From positions 310,001-374,000 of the forward strand of contig JACRPS010000003.1 of assembly GCA_016223085.1 (NCBI GenBank): a stretch of DNA of 64,000 nt, given 5' to 3'. Below the pieces are notes generated by a model. The model saw only the letters and a list, made by a program, of their open reading frames with translations, made no database searches and was not told the origin of the DNA. Made by a program: the position numbers and the translations under genes. Below are positions 58,329 to 64,000 of the stretch, one piece after another. The DNA is from Chloroflexota bacterium (GTDB lineage Bacteria > Chloroflexota > Anaerolineae > Aggregatilineales > Phototrophicaceae). The first letter of the stretch is position 1; the number at the start of each line of letters is the position of its first letter.

Positions 58329-60086
58329 ATGAACCAATCCAGGACACGGATGCTTTCCCGCAGCCGGAAATTCCTGTCGTATTACAAACCCTATCTGGGA
58401 CTATTGTTTGCCGATACAGCGTGTGCGTTGGTGGTGGCCACAACAGCGTTGATCCTGCCTTTATGTGCCAGCTACATCACAAAAAACATATTGGCCGGGA
58501 TTACCGCGCAGACGATCATCCAGATCATGGTAATGGGCATGATGATGCTGGCCTTAGTCCTTATCCATACCGCCTGCAACATGTTTGTGGACTACCGGGG
58601 GCACACGATGGGGGCGATGATGGAAAGCGACATGCGCCGCGAACTGTTCGACCATTATCAAAAGCTCTCGTTCAGCTTCTATGACGAGCAGAAAACAGGC
58701 CAACTCATGACCCGCCTGACCAATGATTTATTCTGGCTGTCGGAACTCTGCCATCACGGGCCAGAAGATATCACCATTTCACTGCTGAAGTTTGTTGGTG
58801 TGCTCGTCATTCTCGTCACTATCAATCCGAAGCTGACCCTCATCCTCTTTCTGTTTATGCCGGTCATGGCGGTGTATGCCTTCTATTTCAACCGGCGTAT
58901 GAACATTGCGCTACGCCGCAGCCATGATCGCATTGGCGACATCAATGCCCAGGTGGAAGACAGCCTGGCAGGCATCCGCGTGGTGAAGTCCTTTACGAAC
59001 GAGGAACTGGAGAAACAGAAATTTGCCTACGAAAACCGACGGTTTGTGGAGAGCCGGCGGGATGGTTATAAAAGCGAGGCCTACTTTTCAAACGGGATGA
59101 TTGCGTTCACCCAGTTGATGACCATCACCGTGATCGTCCTTGGTGGCGTGGCGATTGTGAACGATACACTGGATTTAGCCGATCTGGTCACGTATTTGCT
59201 GTGTATCGGAATTCTCATTGACCCGATCCAGCGGGCGGTGAACTTCACCCGGCTGTTCCAGGAAGGCATCACCGGCTTTAACCGCTTTATGGAAATGCTG
59301 GAGGTTGAACCGGACATCCAGGATGCACCGGATGCGATTGAACTGGCGCAGGTTCAGGGGCATGTGGAGTTTAGAGGGGTCAGCTTCAGGTATAAGGATG
59401 ACCACAACTACATTATCAGGAACATTTCGCTCGACATCAAACCCGGCGAATATATTGCACTCGTAGGGTCATCCGGCGTGGGGAAAACCACCCTGTGTTC
59501 TTTAATCCCGCGTTTTTATGAAGTGAGCGAGGGGGAAATCCTGCTTGATGGTCATAACATCCGGGATATTCGCCTATGCTCGCTCAGACAGCAGATCGGC
59601 CTTGTCCAGCAGGATGTGTATCTGTTTGCCGGCACTGTCGCCGACAATATCCGCTATGGCAAACCGGATGCCAGCCGGGACGCAATCATCGAAGCCGCTA
59701 AAAAGGCGAATGCCCATGATTTTATCATGGCGCTACCGGATGGCTACGATACAGACATCGGCCAGCGTGGCGTCAAACTATCCGGCGGCCAAAAGCAGCG
59801 GTTGAGCATCGCACGGGTGTTCCTGAAAAATCCGGCGGTGATGATCTTCGACGAGGCAACCAGCGCCCTGGATAACGAAAGCGAACAGGCGATTCAGGCG
59901 TCACTGGAGCAGTTAGCCTGCCACCGGACAACGCTGGTCATCGCCCATCGCCTGTCAACCGTCCGCAATGCCCAACGAATTGTGGTTCTAGCGGACAATG
60001 GCATCGCTGAACAGGGAACGCACGAGGAATTAATCGCGTTGGGGGGCACCTATGCCAGCCTGTATAACATCCAGTTAAAAATATAA
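58329..60086 (+). CDS. ABC exporter, fused membrane and ATPase domains
   Basis: A 585-residue half-transporter of the MsbA/BmrA type. Residues 1-310 have six membrane segments with the coupling helix region HYQKLSFSFYDEQKTGQLMT and LAGIRVVKSFTNEELEKQKF. The ATPase half has Walker A GSSGVGKTT, Q-loop LVQQDVYLFAGTVADNIRYG, signature LSGGQKQRLSIARVFLKNPA, Walker B VMIFDEATSALD and the H-loop VIAHRLSTV. It would export a lipid, drug or peptide as a homodimer. The sequence resembles Firmicutes exporters, and its DNA is less GC-biased than its neighbours. The start ATG 58329 is chosen on family length. Confidence 0.88.
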   Translation: MNQSRTRMLSRSRKFLSYYKPYLGLLFADTACALVVATTALILPLCASYITKNILAGITAQTIIQIMVMGMMMLALVLIHTACNMFVDYRGHTMGAMMESDMRRELFDHYQKLSFSFYDEQKTGQLMTRLTNDLFWLSELCHHGPEDITISLLKFVGVLVILVTINPKLTLILFLFMPVMAVYAFYFNRRMNIALRRSHDRIGDINAQVEDSLAGIRVVKSFTNEELEKQKFAYENRRFVESRRDGYKSEAYFSNGMIAFTQLMTITVIVLGGVAIVNDTLDLADLVTYLLCIGILIDPIQRAVNFTRLFQEGITGFNRFMEMLEVEPDIQDAPDAIELAQVQGHVEFRGVSFRYKDDHNYIIRNISLDIKPGEYIALVGSSGVGKTTLCSLIPRFYEVSEGEILLDGHNIRDIRLCSLRQQIGLVQQDVYLFAGTVADNIRYGKPDASRDAIIEAAKKANAHDFIMALPDGYDTDIGQRGVKLSGGQKQRLSIARVFLKNPAVMIFDEATSALDNESEQAIQASLEQLACHRTTLVIAHRLSTVRNAQRIVVLADNGIAEQGTHEELIALGGTYASLYNIQLKI

Positions 60087-60162
60087 ACCGTGAGTGATGA
60101 ACAGGGCGATGCCGAGTCCCCGCAAATAATCAAAAGAAAGGCATTACCTGTCAGGCTGCCAC

Positions 60163-60196
60163 TACAAAATAAGCCAGCAGGTTTACCTTGCTGGCT
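60163..60196 (-). terminator. probable terminator of the decaheme cytochrome gene
   Basis: Read on the minus strand: AGCCAGCA-AGGTAAACC-TGCTGGCT (8-bp stem) followed by TATTTTGT. It lies about 200 bases past the cytochrome stop codon, beyond the palindromic repeat. Confidence 0.6.
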
Positions 60197-60351
60197 GGTG
60201 TCTGGTGCTGGTTAACCGGGGGATACGCCGATCAGGACAGGCTCACGTCATGCCGGGAACGGCACACGCACTGCGGGTACACCAGGGTTGGTCAGGCGGT
60301 TCTTTCACCTGACCAACGAAGCAACCAACTCGGATAGATTCCCGATCTGCC

Positions 60352-60379
60352 GTAGGGACGAGGCATGCCTCGTCCCTAC
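60352..60379. repeat. GTAGGG...CCCTAC palindrome, core ACGAGGCATGCCTCGT
   Basis: A perfect 28-bp palindrome 15 bases past the cytochrome stop codon. Confidence 0.9.
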
Positions 60380-60394
60380 ACAAGCGTGACAGGT

Positions 60395-62557
60395 TTACTC
60401 GACCGGCGGGCGCGTGAAGTTCGCTACCGCGTCGCCGCCGCCAATCGCCTCGATGCTATCGTACAGCACCTGCAGGATGTAATCCGGGTTGTGCGCGAAG
60501 TCGCCGGGGTCCTTCTGCGTGTACTGGTAGTTGTACGCAGCACGCAGCAGTGTCGGCGTCCAGGTCGCATAGCGGTTGTCGCCGTTAACTTCGTCCGCGT
60601 CTGCCGTGCCATTGCCGTTGGTATCGGTGAACCAGTACGGATGCGTGTGGGCATCGTAGGCAATCGCCGTGCCGACCGTCTCGCCGGCATACTGCTGGAT
60701 GGCCGCGAAGAGGACTTCTTCCAGCGCCATGATCTCATCACGGATCGGTTCGGTGGCATCACCGTCGCCGTCGTAGTCAATGGCCTCTTCGCCTTCACCT
60801 TCGGTGCGGATCAGCAGCACGTCTTCCTGTTCCTCAACATTGTCGTGGCAGTCTTCGCACGAGCCAATACGAATGGTCAGTTCGTGCTTCTGGTGGCAGC
60901 CCGCGCAGTCATTGGGGGCATCCTCGGCGTGCAGGTTGCGCCCGTTGTACTCCTTGCCCTCGTACTCGTAAGCGCCCTTGGCTTCCGTGCCAAACAGCGA
61001 CGCGCCGGCGGCAAAGTAGTGGACGTTGCGGAAGGTGAGCGCTTCGGAAACCTCGTCGTCACCCACGCCAGCGCGGGTAATCGCCGCGTTGACACTGACG
61101 GTCGATTCACGACCCTGATGGCAGGCCAGACACAGGTTGCTCGGTTCGGCCTCACCAAAGCCCAGTACTGCGCCGCTGGGGAACCGCACTTCGTCCACCT
61201 CATACACAGTAAACTCGCTGAAGTCGTCATGGCAGGTGGAGCAGGCCAGCGATTCGCTTGGCGCGGCGGCAATGTTCGTACCGTTCGCCAGGAAGACCGG
61301 CAGGCCGCCCGCCGTGTGGCAGCGCGCGCATGTTCCCGGCACTGCGCCGTCCTCGTCCCAGTGGCGGAATGCTTCGGCGGTCGAGTCGAAGTGGCCCGGA
61401 TCGTTGCGGTGCGCTTCGGCCATGTCCACCTGTTCGCCGATGGCCGCGTTCAGCGACTGAATCGAGTCGAACAGCAGTTGAATATGGTATTTCGGGTTAT
61501 GCGCGAAGCCGCCGGGATCCTTCTTCGTGACCTGATAGTTGTAGGCGGCCTTCAGCAGATTGCCGGTGAAGGCATTGTATTTGTTCGGGAAGGCAGCCTC
61601 GCCCTCGTCCACCTCGCCATTAGCATTGGTATCAATGAAGAAGTAGGGGTAGGCGTGTTCGTCGTAGACAATCGGCGTACCCGCAACTTCGCTGGCATAG
61701 GTCTGAATCGCCTGGTACAGCATTTCCTGGAGGGTTTCGATTTCCTCGGCAATGCCTTCGCCATCGTCGCCGTCACCGTCGTAGTCCACGCCCGAGCCTT
61801 GCATACGGACGAAGCGCAGGTCTTCGACGGTCTCGACATCTTCATGGCAGACGGCGCATTCCTGCACGCGGACTTCCAGCGTGTGCGGGCTGTGGCAGCC
61901 AGCGCAGGTATTGTAACCGGGCACGTGCTGGTTCTTGGGTTGGTAGCGCTGGCCGTCGTATTGATAGCCGCCGCGCACGTCCGACCCGTACAGCGTAGCC
62001 GCTGCCGCGTAGTAGTGGATGTTGATGAAGCCCAGTTCGGCATTCACTTCATCGGGGGCTTCCGCCAGTCCCGCTTCCGTCAGCGCAGCGTTGACCTGAT
62101 CGGTCGAAGCGCGCCCCTGATGGCACTGCATACAGCGGGCCGTGCCGCTGCTATCCACCACTTCCACCCCGGACGGGAAGACAACGTTGGTCATGGCCGA
62201 GGCGACGCTGTTGTGGCAGGCATCGCAGGTGATGACCGTGCCGATGGGGGCAGGGTTATCCACCGTACCAAAGGCCGTTTCGTCCACGCCCAGGAAGTCC
62301 CGATAGCCAGGTGTGGAATGGCACTTGGCGCATTCGGGCGGGATTTCGCCCTCAGCGTCCCAGTGGACAAAGGCTTCGGCGCTGGCATCTGCGTGGGCCG
62401 ACCCCAGCCAGGCATGGTAGAACTCGGCCAGGAACGGCGGTTCTCCCATTGGCTCAGGGGTCGCTTCCTGCGCGACCACCGGCGCCTGAACGAGCAGCGC
62501 GAACCCTGCTGCCAGGAGCAGGAGTCCGACTGCGGCGAGATAATGGTAACTTCGCAT
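60395..62557 (-). CDS. secreted decaheme c-type cytochrome made of two pentaheme halves
   Basis: A 720-residue protein with a signal peptide (MRSYHYLAAVGLLLLAAGFA, ending VVAQ). Ten CXXCH sites lie at about residues 76, 111, 142, 218, 234 and 410, 439, 476, 551, 567, so the spacing pattern of five is repeated. Each half also has an IHYYAAAATLYGSDVRGG-like segment, an Asp-rich VDYDGDGDDGEG or IDYDGDGDATEP loop, and an FIDTNANGEVDEGE-like loop, both EF-hand-like. It would carry electrons outside the membrane. AGGAGA precedes ATG 62557. No cytochrome maturation genes are in the window. Confidence 0.88.
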   Translation of the reverse strand: MRSYHYLAAVGLLLLAAGFALLVQAPVVAQEATPEPMGEPPFLAEFYHAWLGSAHADASAEAFVHWDAEGEIPPECAKCHSTPGYRDFLGVDETAFGTVDNPAPIGTVITCDACHNSVASAMTNVVFPSGVEVVDSSGTARCMQCHQGRASTDQVNAALTEAGLAEAPDEVNAELGFINIHYYAAAATLYGSDVRGGYQYDGQRYQPKNQHVPGYNTCAGCHSPHTLEVRVQECAVCHEDVETVEDLRFVRMQGSGVDYDGDGDDGEGIAEEIETLQEMLYQAIQTYASEVAGTPIVYDEHAYPYFFIDTNANGEVDEGEAAFPNKYNAFTGNLLKAAYNYQVTKKDPGGFAHNPKYHIQLLFDSIQSLNAAIGEQVDMAEAHRNDPGHFDSTAEAFRHWDEDGAVPGTCARCHTAGGLPVFLANGTNIAAAPSESLACSTCHDDFSEFTVYEVDEVRFPSGAVLGFGEAEPSNLCLACHQGRESTVSVNAAITRAGVGDDEVSEALTFRNVHYFAAGASLFGTEAKGAYEYEGKEYNGRNLHAEDAPNDCAGCHQKHELTIRIGSCEDCHDNVEEQEDVLLIRTEGEGEEAIDYDGDGDATEPIRDEIMALEEVLFAAIQQYAGETVGTAIAYDAHTHPYWFTDTNGNGTADADEVNGDNRYATWTPTLLRAAYNYQYTQKDPGDFAHNPDYILQVLYDSIEAIGGGDAVANFTRPPVE

Positions 62558-62915
62558 AAACGCTCTCCTGTTAATAGGCACTTTTCTGCCGTGTGAATGT
62601 TCGCCACCGTGAGGCCTCTACAACGGAGCGTTCCCCCGGCGCGCCGTGACTGTCCTTGCTCACAGATGAACGCCATGCAGCATCATCCATGAGACAGCCT
62701 GATCCCACCCTTTATTGTGACACAGGGCGCGGGGAACGTAGTCATCCGCGAGGGTGATTTCTCATCATCCTCTGGAATGATCGCTTACCGTCGTGGTGTT
62801 CAGGGTGACAACACTTGTGGTTATCGAGGATTCATTTATACATTTTTCGTCCGGGCAATGCTCCATGTGCAATCAGTTCGTGGTATGATCGGGAAAAAGT
62901 GCCGCTGATGGATTG
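62558..62915. other. divergent intergenic region, no gene seen
   Basis: 358 bases between the cytochrome gene and the STAND ATPase gene. It should hold both promoters. Only an extended -10 box (62881-62889) is clear. A 63-codon plus-strand frame at 62717-62908 has no family features and an unusual composition, and is not called. Confidence 0.6.
62881..62889 (+). promoter_or_regulatory. extended -10 promoter element of the STAND ATPase gene
   Basis: TGGTATGAT fits TGn followed by TATGAT and lies 26 bases before the ATG. There is no convincing -35 box, as is common for extended -10 promoters. Confidence 0.45.
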
Positions 62916-64000
62916 ATGGAACCGGACGACATTACCCCCAAGCTGGTGGAGCAGGCGCTGCGGGCGCTGCGTTACCATGAAGACCCACCCGCACGCTTTG
63001 CCGATCTTGACTTTGTCGCCGCGCTCAGCCATTCCCGCGCCGAGCGTATCTATCACTTTGAGCGATTTTTGATCGAGACGGTGGAACAGCGTCTGGCGCA
63101 CTACCGCCGCGAAGCCAAGCTGCCACCGGTCGCCGGCCATGCCAGCCGAGAAGCGGTCAAAGCGGCGCTGGCCGCCGACTTTGAACCCCAGCGCAGCAGC
63201 CTGGAAATGTGGAGCGCCCTGTATTACCGCTACATCGAGGCGGACGCACAGCTGGAGGTCAGCGAACTGGAGGCTGCTTCCGGGCAGCACGAACGTCAGT
63301 TCCGCCGCCGGGTGGAAGCTGCCATTCGCCAGTTGACGCGCCTCATCCGCGATCAGGAGATCCAGGCGCACCGCACTCACCGCAGTGCCTACCTGCGCGC
63401 CGGGCTGGAAAGCCCGGATTACCGCCAGCTTTACGGCGTGCACGGCCTGCGGCAGCAGTTGGTTCAGCTGTTGCGGCGCGAGGACGGGCCGCGGTTTGTC
63501 AGCCTGGAAGGGATTGGCGGCATCGGCAAAACGGCGCTGGCACGGGCGACGGTCGAGGCGCTGGCCGGGGATAGCGATCTGACGGGTATCATCTGGATCA
63601 GCGCCCGGCAGGAAAAACTGCACGCCAGCGGCGAACTGGAACAACAGAACGAGGCGGCGCGATCGCTGGATGACGTGGTTAACCGGCTGTGGCTGAAGTT
63701 GGGTTACGATACCGGAGCCAGCGTACCAGCCGCCGACAGGCTGCTGCGGCTGGCGCCACTGCTGGCGAACACCCGCTATCTGATTGTGATTGACAACCTG
63801 GAAACAGTGGCGGACAGCCGCCTGCTGATCCCAAAACTGTATCCGCTGGCAGGCGCCACGCGCTTTCTCCTCACCAGCCGGGAAAGTCTGGGCGAGTTTG
63901 ATTTTGTTGAAACGCGGGGCGTGCCAGAACTTTCCCCGGAAGACAGCGCGGCGCTGGTGGGCAGCGAAGTTGAACGGTTGAGTCGTGGCAGCGTGATGCT
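62916..64000 (+). CDS. STAND (NB-ARC-like) P-loop ATPase, partial (C-terminus outside window)
   Basis: 361 residues are visible; the frame is open to the right edge. Residues 1-175 are an all-helical N-terminal domain not recognised (PKLVEQALRALRYHEDPPAR, HYRREAKLPPVAG). Residues from 180 form the ATPase: GLRQQLVQLL, Walker A LEGIGGIGKTALARATVEAL (199-206), Walker B TRYLIVIDNLE (287-296) and the sensor FLLTSRESLGEF. STAND proteins act as signal switches in defence, regulation or development, usually with C-terminal repeats as sensor. An overlapping two-codon ATG-GAT-TGA lies just upstream of the ATG 62916. Confidence 0.8.
   Translation, partial: MEPDDITPKLVEQALRALRYHEDPPARFADLDFVAALSHSRAERIYHFERFLIETVEQRLAHYRREAKLPPVAGHASREAVKAALAADFEPQRSSLEMWSALYYRYIEADAQLEVSELEAASGQHERQFRRRVEAAIRQLTRLIRDQEIQAHRTHRSAYLRAGLESPDYRQLYGVHGLRQQLVQLLRREDGPRFVSLEGIGGIGKTALARATVEALAGDSDLTGIIWISARQEKLHASGELEQQNEAARSLDDVVNRLWLKLGYDTGASVPAADRLLRLAPLLANTRYLIVIDNLETVADSRLLIPKLYPLAGATRFLLTSRESLGEFDFVETRGVPELSPEDSAALVGSEVERLSRGSVM

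Larger units (their letters stand above)
60087..60394. other. intergenic region with strong hairpins, no gene seen
   Basis: 308 bases between convergent genes. It holds the terminator hairpin at 60163-60196, a perfect 10-bp stem GTTGGTCAGG/CCTGACCAAC at 60287-60317 with an 11-base loop, and a palindrome at 60352-60379. No frame looks coding. Confidence 0.65.

Noticed and set aside
60365-62596. A 743-codon open frame on the plus strand, antisense to the decaheme cytochrome
   Set aside because: It has no domain or motif, and the opposite strand has ten CXXCH sites, a signal peptide and a good ribosome site. Long antisense frames are common in GC-rich DNA.
62717-62908. A 63-codon plus-strand ORF before the STAND gene
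   Set aside because: It has no ribosome site or similarity and covers the region where both divergent promoters should lie.

Overview
The window is a chromosomal segment, mostly GC-rich, from a bacterium that looks like a member of the Chloroflexota (Anaerolineae-like). This is inferred from gene content, not from a marker gene: a DUF951 protein overlapping an MGDG-synthase-type glycosyltransferase, extracytoplasmic proteins with Pro/Thr-rich linkers, a three-gene nucleoside-type ABC transporter, a fused E1 alpha/beta 2-oxoacid dehydrogenase, a STAND ATPase, and many short palindromic repeats. Coding is dense and mixes both strands in short operons, with two tRNA genes (Cys-GCA and Ser-GGA).

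Layout. 0-5 kb (minus): partial Rossmann dehydrogenase, sugar nucleotidyltransferase, S41 protease, MGDG-type glycosyltransferase with DUF951. 5-8.4 kb (plus): site-2 protease, HD protein, DinB-like, flavodoxin-like, NUDIX. 8.4-8.9 kb: a toxin-antitoxin pair whose toxin is cut by a MITE-like palindrome. 9-14.7 kb: E1 dehydrogenase, LOG, M32 carboxypeptidase, two small-domain proteins, alkyltransferase-like protein. 14.7-19.8 kb (minus): a surface-polysaccharide cluster (PfkB/heptose kinase-like, a GT9-TagA fusion, GT4, membrane protein). 19.8-21 kb: tRNA-Cys, then a promoter, a small ORF and a structured leader in front of a DUF1003 gene. 21-34 kb: adenylyltransferase, a broken FAD oxidase, fasciclin/DUF4397 protein, enoyl-CoA hydratase, LysM-M23 protein, PucR regulator, DUF4058, CREST hydrolase-like protein, FGE-like protein, chorismate mutase-DAHP synthase, TPR protein.

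34.2-38.2 kb is a visibly AT-richer island holding a decayed M23 peptidase gene (one frameshift, one in-frame TAG) and two tandem secreted beta-propeller-like paralogs whose 3' ends are nearly identical. 38.2-43.4 kb is a nucleoside/sugar ABC importer operon whose first permease has a large extracytoplasmic insertion and which has no binding-protein gene here. 43.7-57.8 kb: ExoD, TrmB, membrane proteins, Amt, RlmD, NHL protein, tRNA-Ser, alpha/beta hydrolase, glutaredoxin-like protein, amidase, large GT-C-like membrane protein. 57.9-60.1 kb: a second promoter, small ORF and structured leader in front of an ABC exporter. 60.4-62.6 kb: a decaheme cytochrome built from two pentaheme halves. The window ends inside a STAND (NB-ARC-like) ATPase.

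The signals that ordinary genes do not explain are: (1) a family of 28-29 bp palindromes with constant ends (GTAGGG...CCCTAC) and a core that varies but always stays self-complementary; these often provide the TAG stop codon of a neighbouring gene and in one case lie in frame between two fused enzymes; (2) two separate transporter/membrane genes preceded by a promoter, a tiny ORF with a good Shine-Dalgarno, and a long foldable leader, one with a perfect anti-Shine-Dalgarno placed just after the small ORF's stop codon. These are the best candidates for undescribed biology.
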